A DNA stretch of 64,000 nucleotides, from contig CABRZR010000003.1 in NCBI GenBank assembly GCA_902475535.1, positions 103,980-167,979 on the forward strand, given 5' to 3'. The notes under the pieces were generated by a model. That model ran no database searches. It was not told the origin of the DNA and was given only the letters and a program-made list of their open reading frames with translations. A program made the translations under genes and the position numbers. Each line of letters opens with the position of its first letter. The first letter of the stretch is position 1. This DNA comes from QAMH01 sp900556425 (GTDB lineage: Bacteria > Actinomycetota > Coriobacteriia > Coriobacteriales > QAMH01). Positions 7,632-18,524 of this stretch are shown one piece after another.

Positions 7632-9253
7632 CAGCGCGTCCCCTCGAGCAGGGAGCGTGCATGGTCAAGCGCGCGCTCGTCATCGTCTCCCGAGAGCATG
7701 CGGGCAATCTCCGTCACGCGTGCCTCGCCCACGACGGGCTCGACGCTCGTGTGCGGCAGCCCGTCAGCGCTATTCTGCTTGCTTACCACATAGTGCTCGT
7801 CGGCCAGTGCGGCAACCTGCGCCAAATGCGTGACGACAATGACCTGCGCGTCTTTCGAAAGCGCCGCGAGACGCCGAGCAACGGCATTGCCCGTGGCACC
7901 TCCGATACCGGAATCGACCTCGTCAAAGACGATGGTCGAGCGTGACGCACCGGTGTCAGAAGAGTCGTAATGCAGACACTCGAGTGCGAGCAGTATACGT
8001 GAGAGCTCACCGCCAGATGCGATACGGCGCAGCGGGCGGGGCTTGGACGCCGGAGCGGGCTGGTAGAGAAGCTCGACCTGCTCGCTGCCAACTTCACCCC
8101 AACGCTCGAAGGGCAGCTCGTCAAACGAGAACTCGAAGCTCGCTCCCTCCATCGCAAGCTCGCTTACGGTCTTTGCAAGCTGCTCGCAGAAGTTCTGCGC
8201 CGCCTCGTGCCGCGCAGCGCTGAGCGCCGCTGCAGCCTGACGGTATGCGTCTTGCGCTTGAGCGAGGCATGCGCGCGCCTGCTCCATACGTTCGGGCGAG
8301 TCCTGGGCTTGTTCAAGCGAGCGTTTCGCCGCCTCCCAGGTGGCGAAAACCTGGTCCATGCCAGGTCCAAAGCGTTTCATGAGCCCGTTGAGCTTATCGA
8401 GACGATCAAGCGTCTCCTCGAGCCTACTCGGATCCGTGTCGATGCCCTGCGCATACGCGCTCAGGTCACGCGTAAGATCCTCAAGCTCCTGCATCTGGAC
8501 GTCAAGCCGGCCGATGAGCTCATCGAGATCCTCATCGATCCCCTGTTGCCGCATGAGCTCCGAAGTCGCCCGGGCAATGAGGTCGAGAGCGCCGTCGTCA
8601 TCATGCAACGCGGCGCAGGCGCCTTGCAAGGCCTGGGCGAGCTGATCTGCATGCTGCAAGCGCGGCAATTGCTCCTCGAGCTCCTCGAGCTCGCCTGCCT
8701 GCGGGTTGACCTTCTCGATCTGCTCGCAGGTAAAGCGCATGAACTCGAGTTCCTGCTCGTTTTTGCCTTGAGCCCGTTCGAGCTCGTCAAGAGTGGCCCG
8801 CGCCTGCTGGTAGACCGTGCGGGCCTCGGTGTAACGAGCACGGAGCTCGTCATCTTGTGCCCACGCATCCAGATAGGCGAGCTGGCGAGCCGGCTCCAGG
8901 AGAAGCACCTGCTCATGTTGCCCGTGAACCTCGATCGAAGACGTGAGTGCGGCAAGCTCGCCGACGGTGGCCATCGCTCCGTCAATCGTGCAGCGACTGC
9001 GCCCGGCGACGCTCAGACGCCGGCGAACGATGTGCTCGTCTTCATCGACTACGCGCGCCTCGGCAAGCGCCTCCTCGGCGCCATCGCGCACCACCGAATT
9101 GTCAGCACGCGCACCGCATATGAGCTTGAGGGCTGCCAGGAGCGCCGTCTTGCCCGCGCCCGTCTCGCCCGTGAGGACGGTCAGGCCCGGTGCGAAGGCT
9201 ATGGTCGCGTCCTCGATGAGGGCGATATTGGATACATGGAGCTCGTCGAGCAT
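7631..9253 (-). CDS. recN: DNA repair protein RecN
   Basis: SMC-like ATPase involved in double-strand-break repair. The start at ATG 9253 is supported by GGGAGGGG 4 bases upstream and by the family N-terminus MLDELHVSNIALIED; an open frame to 9340 is rejected. Walker A (GETGAGKT, residues 29-36) lies at the N-terminus, two long coiled-coil arms rich in Glu/Gln/Ala fill the middle, and the C-terminus has the ABC signature (RIASGGELSRILLALE) and Walker B (IVFDEVDSGIGG). At 540 residues it is full length. It is embedded in a nadK-recN arrangement common in Gram-positive bacteria. Confidence 0.96.
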   Translation of the reverse strand: MLDELHVSNIALIEDATIAFAPGLTVLTGETGAGKTALLAALKLICGARADNSVVRDGAEEALAEARVVDEDEHIVRRRLSVAGRSRCTIDGAMATVGELAALTSSIEVHGQHEQVLLLEPARQLAYLDAWAQDDELRARYTEARTVYQQARATLDELERAQGKNEQELEFMRFTCEQIEKVNPQAGELEELEEQLPRLQHADQLAQALQGACAALHDDDGALDLIARATSELMRQQGIDEDLDELIGRLDVQMQELEDLTRDLSAYAQGIDTDPSRLEETLDRLDKLNGLMKRFGPGMDQVFATWEAAKRSLEQAQDSPERMEQARACLAQAQDAYRQAAAALSAARHEAAQNFCEQLAKTVSELAMEGASFEFSFDELPFERWGEVGSEQVELLYQPAPASKPRPLRRIASGGELSRILLALECLHYDSSDTGASRSTIVFDEVDSGIGGATGNAVARRLAALSKDAQVIVVTHLAQVAALADEHYVVSKQNSADGLPHTSVEPVVGEARVTEIARMLSGDDDERALDHARSLLEGTR

Positions 9254-9263
9254 GCGCCCCTCC

Positions 9264-10109
9264 CTATTGCCGCTCGGGCATGTCCGGATGTGGGCCACCG
9301 AAGAAGACGCGCGAGACATTGCGGAAGAAGGCGTCGCCACCGCGTGCCAAGAGCAAGTCGCGCTCTCCGCGGCGCACCTCTATCGAGGAGGGCTGATCGA
9401 CGTCGATCATGACCCCATCCACGAACACCGACGCATCACGCGAACGCGTCGTATCCATGATGACCTCGAGCACATCCGAAGGCGCAAGTACGATGGCACG
9501 CGTGTTGAGCGCATGGGGCGCGACAGGTACGACGACAAGACCCGTGTAGGCCGGAGAGACGATGGGGCCACCAGCCGAGAGCGCGTAGCCCGTCGACCCC
9601 GTGGGCGTGGCGACAACCAGGCCGTCGGCCTTAAGCTGCGCAATGGTGATGCCGTTGATGCCGTAGCGATACTCGACCACGCGCCCACTACGACCACGTG
9701 TATACGCGACCTCATTGAGGGCCGTTGCATTGATGACCTGGCCGTCAGCCTGCTCTATCGTGATGTCGGCTGTCGAGCGATGCTCGAAGACCATGTCACC
9801 AGCCAGGGCGTTCATGACGAGCTCGACGTCGTCACGTGCCGGATTGCCGGAAAGAAACGAGAGGGTGCCATAGTTGAGGGCAAGCATGGGCACGGGGGCG
9901 AAATCGACGAGACGCGCGGCACGCAGGAAGGTGCCATCGCCGCCCATGCAGACGACAAGCGCGAGCTCGTCGACGGGAACAGACAGCTGGTCAGGCGCCT
10001 TGGAGTCCTGAACGAGGGCATCGATACCGGATATGACGAGGCGCGAAGCGAGATAGTGGGCCGCGGCACCAACCTCGTCCACGTTGCTTGGCACGATCAG
10101 AACCTTCAC
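9264..10109 (-). CDS. nadK: NAD kinase
   Basis: Phosphorylates NAD to NADP, the only route to NADP in bacteria. The 281-residue protein has the diagnostic GGDGT motif (residues 56-60), the NE motif in TALNEVAYT, and the TPTGSTGYALSAGGP block of the NAD-binding domain. Length agrees with the family (270-300). It overlaps tlyA by 4 bases and is followed by recN 10 bases later; the order tlyA-nadK-recN is conserved across Actinobacteria and Firmicutes, supporting the assignments of all three. Confidence 0.97.
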   Translation of the reverse strand: MKVLIVPSNVDEVGAAAHYLASRLVISGIDALVQDSKAPDQLSVPVDELALVVCMGGDGTFLRAARLVDFAPVPMLALNYGTLSFLSGNPARDDVELVMNALAGDMVFEHRSTADITIEQADGQVINATALNEVAYTRGRSGRVVEYRYGINGITIAQLKADGLVVATPTGSTGYALSAGGPIVSPAYTGLVVVPVAPHALNTRAIVLAPSDVLEVIMDTTRSRDASVFVDGVMIDVDQPSSIEVRRGERDLLLARGGDAFFRNVSRVFFGGPHPDMPERQ

Positions 10110-10927
10110 GATTTACCTTTCAGCTTGGCATGCGCCTCTGCGACGACACGCTCGATTTCATCGAAGCACATACTACCCTCTCGCGGGGAATCGCATGGCC
10201 GGGATTTCGCCCAAAAGAGAAACTCGATATTACCCGCGGGGCCCGTGACGGGTGAATACGTGAGACCGCAGACCTCGAATCCGCAGGCATGCGCGCTCTC
10301 GAAAACCGCCTCGATGCAGCGAGCGTGTGCCTGGGGGTCGTGCACGACGCCCCCCTCCCCAACGTCTTCCTTGGATGCCTCGAACTGCGGTTTGATGAGA
10401 GAGACGAAGCAACCCCGAGGCTTTAGAAACGCGGCGATATCGCCCATGACAGATGCAAGGCTGATGAACGAAAGGTCGGCAACGACCAGATCGAAAGGGC
10501 CGCCTATATCGGCAGCGCTCACGTTGCGGATGTTCGTACGCTCGAAAAGGCTCACACGTGGGTCGTTGCGCAAACTCCAGTCGAATTGTCCCACGCCCAC
10601 ATCGACTGCGCTCACATGCGCGGCACCTCGCTGGAGCAGGCAGTCGGTAAAACCGCCACTCGAAGCGCCTAAGTCAGCGCATGAGAGGCCCCTGACGTCG
10701 AGGGCGAAGGCATCGAGGGCTTGTTGGAGTTTGAGACCACCGCGCGACACGAAGCCACCACGGCGCTTGTCGTTTTTAAGACGCACCGCAACATCGGATT
10801 TCACGCTCATGCCGGCACTTGTGGCGCGATGCTCGCCCACCACGACCTCGCCAGCCATGACATACGTCTGGGCATCGTGCAGGTCACGCGCAAGCCCGCG
10901 CTCTACGAGAAGCTCGTCAAGTCGCAT
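10106..10927 (-). CDS. tlyA: TlyA family rRNA 2'-O-methyltransferase
   Basis: Member of the hemolysin A/TlyA family; characterised members methylate 2'-hydroxyls of cytidines in 16S and 23S rRNA, which affects capreomycin binding. The N-terminus MRLDELLVERGLA begins an S4 RNA-binding domain (about residues 1-60), followed by a FtsJ-type Rossmann methyltransferase with the SAM motif ADLGASSGGFTDCLL and the LVVADLSFISL block. At 273 residues it is full length. The hemolysin label is historical and should not be taken as a virulence indication. SD GAGG precedes the start. It overlaps nadK. Confidence 0.94.
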   Translation of the reverse strand: MRLDELLVERGLARDLHDAQTYVMAGEVVVGEHRATSAGMSVKSDVAVRLKNDKRRGGFVSRGGLKLQQALDAFALDVRGLSCADLGASSGGFTDCLLQRGAAHVSAVDVGVGQFDWSLRNDPRVSLFERTNIRNVSAADIGGPFDLVVADLSFISLASVMGDIAAFLKPRGCFVSLIKPQFEASKEDVGEGGVVHDPQAHARCIEAVFESAHACGFEVCGLTYSPVTGPAGNIEFLFWAKSRPCDSPREGSMCFDEIERVVAEAHAKLKGKS

Positions 10928-10936
10928 GGGCGGCCT

Positions 10937-12808
10937 CTAGGATTGATACGCTGCGAGCACCTCGGCGCTGATGCTTTCCGCATCGAGTCCGAGCACTTCG
11001 AAGAGCTTGTCGACCGGACCTTGGGTCACGAAGGTGTCGGGAATACCGAAGCGCCTGACCGGACAACTCTCGCCCATGTCGGAAAGTAGCTCGAGCACGC
11101 CCGATCCGAATCCTCCCGTAATGACGCCGTCCTCGAACGTGAAGATATGGCCCGTATGGGCGGCATCGCGCAACGCGTCGGCATCGATGGGCTTGGCCCA
11201 GCGCATGTCCCAGACGGAAAGCTCGACTCCCTGACGCGCGGCTGCCTCGGCAACCTCGCGCGCGATATCGACCATGCGACCCAAGGCGAGTAGTGCCCCA
11301 TCGGCACCATCCCTGACCTTGACGGCATGACCCTCCTGCCACGGCTCGCATGCATCCGAGGCGACGGGGGCGCTGCCGCGCGGATAGCGAATGGCCACGG
11401 GCCCTTCGAGCGCCATGGCGCAACGCAGCGCCATGCGCAGCTCCTCATCGTTGGAAGGGGCGAGGATGCGCATGTTGGGAATCATGCGCAGGTAGACAAG
11501 GTCGAAAACGCCATGATGCGTAGGGCCGTCATCACCCACGAGCCCCGCTCGATCAAGGCAGAAGACGACATGGGCCTTCTGCAGGCCGACATTGACGATA
11601 GCCTGGTCGATGGCACGTTGCATGAAGGTTGAATAGATGGCGACGACGGGCTTCTTGCCGGCAAGCGCAAGCGAGCTTGCCATGCCAACGGCATGCTCCT
11701 CGGCTATGCCGACATCGAAGAAACGCTCGGGGTAGGCCTTCGCGAAAGCGGAAAGTCCCGTGCCGCTCGCCATCGCCGCCGTAATGGCGACAATTGACGG
11801 ATCCTCCTTGGCGAGCTTGATGAGCTCGTTGGAGAAGACCTGCGTCCAGGTGGGGTTCGCGTTCGATTTGGGTTTGGGCGTGCCCGACGCGATGTCGAAG
11901 GGGCCGACACCATGGAAGAGCGCGGGGTTCTTTTCGGCAGGACCATAGCCCTTGCCCTTCATCGTCACCGCATGGATGACAACGGGACCCTCGAGCGCCT
12001 TGGCATCGCGAAGGATCTCCTCAAGCGTCTGGATGTCGTGCCCGTCAACCGGACCGATATACGTGACGCCGAAGCCCTCGAGAAAGGTCGCTCCGGGAAG
12101 CACGAACTGCTTGAACGATTCCTTCGCGGCATTGCCGCCACGCATGAGCAGGCGCCCCAACGTGCCACTTGCGTTGAAGGCGTCCTCGACATGGTTGCGC
12201 AGCTGCGTGTACTGATCCGACATGCGCACCTTGGCGAGATAGGTCGAAAAGCCACCGACGTTGGGCGAGATGGACATGCCGTTATCGTTGAGCACGATCA
12301 GAAGTGGCGTATTGGCACGACCGATGTCGTTGAGCGCCTCAAGCGCCATGCCGCCCGTGAACGAGGCATCACCGATGAGCGCGGCGATGGTCGCATCCGA
12401 TCCGTCAAGGTCACGTGCAAGGGCATAGCCAAGCGCCGTCGAGAGCGAATCGGATGCATGGCCCGAATCGTGGGCATCGTACGCGCTTTCGGTAATCTTG
12501 GGAAATCCGGAAATGCCCTCGTACGTGCGCAAGGTCTTGAACTGCTTGCGCCGCCCCGTCAAGAGCTTGTGGGCGTACGCTTGATGGCCGACGTCGAAAA
12601 CGAGACGGTCACGGGGGCAGTCAAGCACGCGATGCAGCGCGATGATGAGCTCGACGCTACCAAGCGATGGCGCAAGATGACCGCCGTGCAGCGATGTTGC
12701 CGCAATCATCTCGGCACGCAGCTCGAAGGCCAGACGATTAAGCTGTTCGTAGCTTAGATCAGCAAGGTCAGCGGGCGACTCTATCGTATCCAGAATCTTC
12801 TCAGTCAA
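10937..12808 (-). CDS. dxs: 1-deoxy-D-xylulose-5-phosphate synthase
   Basis: TPP-dependent first enzyme of the MEP isoprenoid pathway, condensing pyruvate with glyceraldehyde 3-phosphate. The 623-residue sequence has the GGHLAPSLGSVEL N-terminal block, a TPP/Mg motif beginning GDASFTGGMALEALN (Gly-Asp-Ala instead of the commoner Gly-Asp-Gly), VLNDNGMSISPN, the transketolase glutamate in GIAEEHAVGMAS and a C-terminal transketolase domain. The start is uncertain: the frame opens with TTG at 12808 whose upstream AGGA is very close, and the homologous core begins within five residues of it. dxs near tlyA, nadK, recN and xseB is a common cluster. Confidence 0.96.
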   Translation of the reverse strand: MTEKILDTIESPADLADLSYEQLNRLAFELRAEMIAATSLHGGHLAPSLGSVELIIALHRVLDCPRDRLVFDVGHQAYAHKLLTGRRKQFKTLRTYEGISGFPKITESAYDAHDSGHASDSLSTALGYALARDLDGSDATIAALIGDASFTGGMALEALNDIGRANTPLLIVLNDNGMSISPNVGGFSTYLAKVRMSDQYTQLRNHVEDAFNASGTLGRLLMRGGNAAKESFKQFVLPGATFLEGFGVTYIGPVDGHDIQTLEEILRDAKALEGPVVIHAVTMKGKGYGPAEKNPALFHGVGPFDIASGTPKPKSNANPTWTQVFSNELIKLAKEDPSIVAITAAMASGTGLSAFAKAYPERFFDVGIAEEHAVGMASSLALAGKKPVVAIYSTFMQRAIDQAIVNVGLQKAHVVFCLDRAGLVGDDGPTHHGVFDLVYLRMIPNMRILAPSNDEELRMALRCAMALEGPVAIRYPRGSAPVASDACEPWQEGHAVKVRDGADGALLALGRMVDIAREVAEAAARQGVELSVWDMRWAKPIDADALRDAAHTGHIFTFEDGVITGGFGSGVLELLSDMGESCPVRRFGIPDTFVTQGPVDKLFEVLGLDAESISAEVLAAYQS

Positions 12809-12828
12809 ATCCTGTCCGATCTTCGATG

Positions 12829-13071
12829 TTAGATCGTAATCTCGGGGCCCTCTTCTTGACCGGCTTCGACGACCTCGTTGGCCTCGGCAATCTCGGCCGC
12901 CGTGTAATCGGGCTTGTCGATGAGCTCGGCACAGCGATTGCCCAGCCTGATAGCCTCCTCGTAGAGGTCGAGGCTCTTCTCGAGAGAGACGTCCTTGCTA
13001 CGCACTTCAGAGACAATCTCATCGAGCCGTGCTCGGACCTCGCCGAATGTTTCCTTGGAACTCTCTGACAT
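12829..13071 (-). CDS. xseB: Exodeoxyribonuclease VII small subunit
   Basis: Small partner of XseA in exonuclease VII, which degrades single-stranded DNA. The segment ETFGEVRARLDEIVSEVRSKDVSLEKSLDLYEEAI is the family core: two short helices with the conserved SLEKSLDLYEEG-like motif. I start at ATG 13071 because GAGGT lies 6 bases upstream; another ATG at 13077 overlaps the Shine-Dalgarno. The resulting 80 residues match the family. The large subunit gene xseA, which usually neighbours it, is not in this window. It lies 2 bases after the nusB stop and 20 bases before dxs. Confidence 0.9.
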   Translation of the reverse strand: MSESSKETFGEVRARLDEIVSEVRSKDVSLEKSLDLYEEAIRLGNRCAELIDKPDYTAAEIAEANEVVEAGQEEGPEITI

Positions 13072-13073
13072 CG

Positions 13074-13595
13074 TCATACCTCATCTACCGAAGCGTGCGA
13101 AGTAAGCGCATTCGCATCGAGATGAGCGGCTTCCTCGCCGCAGACCTCGCTCGCAATGCGGCCCAGGACGCCGTTCACGAACTTCGGGGACTCGTCGGTC
13201 CCGAAAGCCTTTGCCAGCTCGACGGCCTCGTTGATGGCAACACCCGTGGGAATCTCATCGCAATAGAGAATCTCATACGTGGCAATGCGAATGATGTTGC
13301 GATCGACGATGGGCATGCGCTCGAGCGTCCAGTTCTCGGCTGTCGACCCGATACGCTCGTCGAGCTCGTCGATATGATCGGCGATGCCGTTGACCAACGT
13401 TGAGGCATAGGTGACGAGGTCAACGCCCACAAGGTCAGCATCGCTTACGCCCTGCGGGCACTCGGGAACGAGCAAGAGCTCGGTCTCGTTACCGCCGGCA
13501 ACCTGATCAAGCGGAAGACCCGTGAGCTCACCGGTATAGAGCAGCTGCAATGCCTCACGGCGGGCAGCCGTGTGTTCATGCCGAAGTGCGGCCAT
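13074..13595 (-). CDS. nusB: Transcription antitermination protein NusB
   Basis: Binds boxA RNA with NusE (S10) to promote antitermination in rRNA operons. The 173-residue all-helical protein shows the N-terminal HTAARREALQLLYTGE motif (REALQ.LY signature) and the C-terminal IATYEILYCDEIPTGVAINEAVELAKAFG motif, both diagnostic. It is about 25-30 residues longer than E. coli NusB because of an insert in the first half (region GNETELLLVPECPQG) and a C-terminal tail. Positioned between an Asp23 protein gene and xseB. Confidence 0.95.
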   Translation of the reverse strand: MAALRHEHTAARREALQLLYTGELTGLPLDQVAGGNETELLLVPECPQGVSDADLVGVDLVTYASTLVNGIADHIDELDERIGSTAENWTLERMPIVDRNIIRIATYEILYCDEIPTGVAINEAVELAKAFGTDESPKFVNGVLGRIASEVCGEEAAHLDANALTSHASVDEV

Positions 13596-13602
13596 GGCTC
13601 GC

Positions 13603-13971
13603 CTACGCCTCGAAAGAGAGCGCGTCTACGTGCACGTCGACAGACGTCACCGTGACGCCAATCTGGGCAGCGAGCGCATCGACGATGGCCTTGCGTACGT
13701 TCTCGGCAATCTCGACGAGCCGGTAGCCGTAATACGCCTGAATGGAGATGGTGACGGCGACTTGTTTATCGCCAAGCGGCTCGATGCGTATGCCGTTGGT
13801 GGGGATGGCATTGCCCGCATTGAAGGCCGAGCGGATGGTCGAGATGGCACCGGCAGTGCCCACGCCGGCAACGCCGGGAACCTCTGCTGCGGCAAGCGAG
13901 ATGATGGTCTCGACAACACCGGGAGCTATGGTGATGCCGTCAATCACGTAGCCTTGGTCGATTTCCTTCAC
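13603..13971 (-). CDS. Asp23/Gls24 family envelope stress protein
   Basis: A 122-residue protein of the Asp23/Gls24 (DUF322) family. The sequence has the hallmark opening YVIDGITIAPGVVETIISLAAAEVPGVAGVG, then VTISIQAYYGYRLVEIAENVRKAIVDALAAQIGV. The start is a GTG at 13971 with GGGGGA upstream and overlaps the accC stop by 4 bases, so it is coupled to accC. In Firmicutes these proteins coat the membrane under stress, and a copy near accC and nusB is frequent in Gram-positive genomes; the molecular role is unknown. A second paralogue lies at 23253-23600. Confidence 0.92.
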   Translation of the reverse strand: MKEIDQGYVIDGITIAPGVVETIISLAAAEVPGVAGVGTAGAISTIRSAFNAGNAIPTNGIRIEPLGDKQVAVTISIQAYYGYRLVEIAENVRKAIVDALAAQIGVTVTSVDVHVDALSFEA

Positions 13972-15323
13972 AGCTGTCCCCCATTCGTTTCGGTTTCGAT
14001 GAAGTCCGTGTACACCATACCTGAGTTAAACGTCGCGTTATCGAGCACGCGGCGATGGAAGGGTATCGTCGTGGCGACACCCTCGATGACGAACTCGTCA
14101 AGGGCACGCTTGCCACGTGCAATGGCCTCCTCGCGCGTGTCACCCCATACGATGAGCTTTGCCATGAGCGAATCATAGGTGGGAGGAACTGCATCGCCAG
14201 CACGCAGGTGCGTGTCGACGCGCACGCCCGGACCACCCGGCATGTCGAAACGCGTGATGGTCCCCGGGCAAGGCCGGAAATCATGCGCTGGATTCTCCGC
14301 GTTGATGCGAAACTCGATGGCACAGGCCTTCGGCGACATCGGTGCGAGATCCGCACAGGTAATGGGATCACCCGAAGCGACGATAAGCTGCTGCTTGATG
14401 ATGTCGACACCGGTGATCTGCTCGGAAACCGGATGCTCGACCTGGACGCGCGTGTTCATCTCCATGAAGTAGAAGCTGCCGTCCGTGTCGAGCAGGAACT
14501 CGATGGTGCCGGCATTGACGTATCCCACGCCGCGTACCGCCTTGAGTGCGGCCTCGCCCATCGCCTGGCGCGTCTCCTCGTCGATGACGGGGCAAGGAGC
14601 CTCTTCGATGAGCTTCTGGTGACGACGCTGAATCGAGCAATCGCGCTCGCAGAGGTGCATGGCGTTGCCGTGCGTGTCGGCGATGATCTGTATTTCCACA
14701 TGACGCGGACGGCGGATGAGCTTCTCGAGATAGACCTCGTCGTTGCCGAAGGCGTTGGCCGCCTCGGTGCGCGCGGCGACGAACATCTTCTCGAGCTCCT
14801 CGTCGTCGTTTGCCTCGCGCATGCCCTTACCACCGCCACCAGCCGATGCCTTGATGAGCACGGGGTAGCCGACTTCGTGGGCAAACACGCGTGCCTCCTC
14901 GACGGTATCGACGGGGCCATCGCTGCCGGGCACCGTGGGGACGCCAAGCTCCTTCATCGTCGCCTTTGCCGCCGCCTTGTTGCCGAGCGAATCGATGCAC
15001 TCGGGCGACGGGCCGATGAAGATGATGTCGTTATCGGCACAGGCACGGGCGAAATCGGCGTTCTCCGAAAGGAAGCCATAGCCCGGATGGATGGCCTGCG
15101 CACCGGTGATCTTGGCGGCCGCGATGATATTGGGGATGTTGAGGTACGAGAGCGCGGACGGCGCCGGGCCGATGCAGACGCTCTCGTCTGCCATCTCGAC
15201 AGCGCGCGTGTCACGATCTGCCTCCGAGTACACGACGACGCACTTGATGCCGAGCTCATGTGCGGCACGCACGACGCGCAGGGCGATTTCGCCACGATTG
15301 GCGATGAGAATCTTGTCAAGCAT
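13968..15323 (-). CDS. accC: Biotin carboxylase subunit
   Basis: ATP-grasp enzyme that carboxylates protein-bound biotin with bicarbonate. The 451 residues cover the N-terminal domain (MLDKILIANRGEIALRVVRA), the glycine-rich ATP loop KASAGGGGKGMR, the EMNTRVQVEHPVSE motif with catalytic residues, and the C-terminal domain. The length equals free-standing AccC rather than full pyruvate carboxylase. The next gene upstream encodes a carboxyltransferase plus biotin domain rather than AccB or AccA/D, so this copy probably works in a two-part pyruvate carboxylase, although it might also serve acetyl-CoA carboxylase. It overlaps the Asp23 gene by 4 bases. Confidence 0.95.
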   Translation of the reverse strand: MLDKILIANRGEIALRVVRAAHELGIKCVVVYSEADRDTRAVEMADESVCIGPAPSALSYLNIPNIIAAAKITGAQAIHPGYGFLSENADFARACADNDIIFIGPSPECIDSLGNKAAAKATMKELGVPTVPGSDGPVDTVEEARVFAHEVGYPVLIKASAGGGGKGMREANDDEELEKMFVAARTEAANAFGNDEVYLEKLIRRPRHVEIQIIADTHGNAMHLCERDCSIQRRHQKLIEEAPCPVIDEETRQAMGEAALKAVRGVGYVNAGTIEFLLDTDGSFYFMEMNTRVQVEHPVSEQITGVDIIKQQLIVASGDPITCADLAPMSPKACAIEFRINAENPAHDFRPCPGTITRFDMPGGPGVRVDTHLRAGDAVPPTYDSLMAKLIVWGDTREEAIARGKRALDEFVIEGVATTIPFHRRVLDNATFNSGMVYTDFIETETNGGQL

Positions 15324-15341
15324 TCGCGACCTGAGCCTTTC

Positions 15342-17198
<1,857 letters not shown>

Positions 17199-17294
17199 GT
17201 ATCGCCTCCTTTTCTCAAGTTGCATGGGCTCGCGTGAACCCAGGTTTAGCTATAGAGCCTTTGATTATATACGAAGCAGCAGCGCTTGTGCGCA

Positions 17295-17417
17295 CGGATG
17301 ACTTGAGATGACATGGAAGGGGCATCGCCTCGACGGTCGCTTCCCGACAGCCCGCTTCGCGGTCTTTACGGCGCGCTCCCTTAGACCTCGGCTCTACCCC
17401 TGCCATGTCATCATCCG
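17295..17417. repeat. Imperfect palindrome in the gap between coaD and the carboxyltransferase gene
   Basis: In the 246-base gap 17199-17444, GATGACATGG (17307-17316) is exactly complementary to 17403-17412, extended outward by CGGAT/ATCCG (17295-17299 with 17413-17417) after a left-side bulge, and inward by GGGG/CCCC (17319-17322 with 17397-17400). The loop region contains GCGGTCTTTACG (17359-17370), matching 11 of 12 bases of the centre of the palindrome at 6844-7013. The two may be members of one repeat family. The promoter of the carboxyltransferase/accC operon must also lie in this gap but I could not define it. Confidence 0.55.
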
Positions 17418-17444
17418 CGTCAAGGAGTCAGACCTCTTGACACC

Positions 17445-17927
17445 CTATTTCAGGCGCTTGGCAAGGGCCTCGCCCACGATTGGGGGAACGATGCCTTCGG
17501 TGCTGCCTCCCAACGAGGCGAGCTCCTTGGCAATAGACGAGGAGACGTACATGTAATCGGGGGATGACATGACGAAGAGGGTCTCCAGCTCGGGAGCAAG
17601 GCGGAAGTTGAGCATGGCCATCTGGAACTCGTACTCGAAGTCCGTCGTCGCACGCAGGCCCTTGACGATGGCGGTGGCACCAATGGAAGCCGCGAAATCA
17701 ACGAGTAGGTTATCGAAGCCGACGACCTCGACATTGGCGAACTCTGCCGTAACCTCGCGAGCAAGCTCGATGCGCTCGTCGAGCGTGAAAAGCGTTCCGC
17801 CACGCTTGCCCTGCGATGCGGCAACACCGACGATGACTTCATCGGCCATGCAGCTCGCGCGTCGAATGACGTCCAGGTGGCCAAAGGTGATGGGGTCGAA
17901 GGTTCCGGGAACCAAGAGCTTATGCAT
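17445..17927 (-). CDS. coaD: Phosphopantetheine adenylyltransferase
   Basis: Transfers AMP to 4'-phosphopantetheine, the penultimate step of coenzyme A synthesis. ATG 17927 gives 160 residues starting MHKLLVPGTFDPITFGHLDV, containing the nucleotidyltransferase TxGH motif (TFGH). Further conserved parts are VKGLRATTDFEYEFQMAMLNF and the late YMYVSSSIAKELASLGG segment, equivalent to the ISST motif. An open frame to 18077 is rejected. It follows rsmD by 2 bases; rsmD-coaD is one of the most conserved bacterial gene pairs. Confidence 0.96.
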   Translation of the reverse strand: MHKLLVPGTFDPITFGHLDVIRRASCMADEVIVGVAASQGKRGGTLFTLDERIELAREVTAEFANVEVVGFDNLLVDFAASIGATAIVKGLRATTDFEYEFQMAMLNFRLAPELETLFVMSSPDYMYVSSSIAKELASLGGSTEGIVPPIVGEALAKRLK

Positions 17928-17929
17928 GC

Positions 17930-18523
17930 CTAATCCTCGCGATCGTGGAACTTCAGGTATGTCACACCGATTTTGCCATATTTCTTCTGGCCATCGAGCA
18001 CGAAGCGCCTGTCCATGACGAACTCTTCGGCAACGGCCTCCTTGCTTTGCAGCGCATGTTCGTAGACGATGACACACCCATGGGCGAGCTTCCCGTAATC
18101 AATGAGCTCACCGAGCAGTTCGTGGACACGCGCTGGTCCCTCGGCATAGGGCGGATCAAGCAGGACGAGCCCGAAGGGACCATTGGATGCAAGCTGCGCA
18201 GCAGCATCGAAGCTATCGGTGGCAACGACGCGCACGCGTGGCGCCTTCAGGGAAAGGGAGGCGAGATTGTGCTCGAGTACGTCACGGGCGGCACGGTCAC
18301 GCTCGATGAAGGTGCAGCCGTGCGCACCACGCGAAAGCGCCTCGATACCCAAAGCGCCGCTGCCCGCAAAAGCATCGAGCACGTCCACGTCGGCAAGCTC
18401 GGGCAGACGCGAGTAGATGGACGAGAAGATGGACTCGCGCACGCGATCGGTCGTCGGACGCGTCGTCTTCTCGCTCGGGCTTTCGATGATGCGGCCCTTG
18501 AACTCGCCAGCGATAATGCGCAT
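17930..18523 (-). CDS. rsmD: 16S rRNA (guanine966-N2)-methyltransferase
   Basis: Methylates G966 of 16S rRNA. The protein starts MRIIAGEFKGRIIESP at ATG 18523 (GGGGAG upstream), a typical RsmD beginning with the RPTTDRVRESIFSSI block, followed by the SAM motif DVLDAFAGSGALGIEALSRG and the catalytic DPPY motif in LVLLDPPYAEGP. It has 197 residues, the usual size. A longer open frame to 18769 lies inside recG and is rejected. It lies one base beyond the recG stop, so recG-rsmD-coaD form an operon. Confidence 0.95.
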   Translation of the reverse strand: MRIIAGEFKGRIIESPSEKTTRPTTDRVRESIFSSIYSRLPELADVDVLDAFAGSGALGIEALSRGAHGCTFIERDRAARDVLEHNLASLSLKAPRVRVVATDSFDAAAQLASNGPFGLVLLDPPYAEGPARVHELLGELIDYGKLAHGCVIVYEHALQSKEAVAEEFVMDRRFVLDGQKKYGKIGVTYLKFHDRED

Positions 18524-18524
18524 G

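Noticed and set aside
8943..10940. 665-aa plus-strand ORF opposite recN, nadK and tlyA
   Set aside because: Spans three well-supported minus-strand genes and has low-complexity Ser/Arg sequence with no motif.
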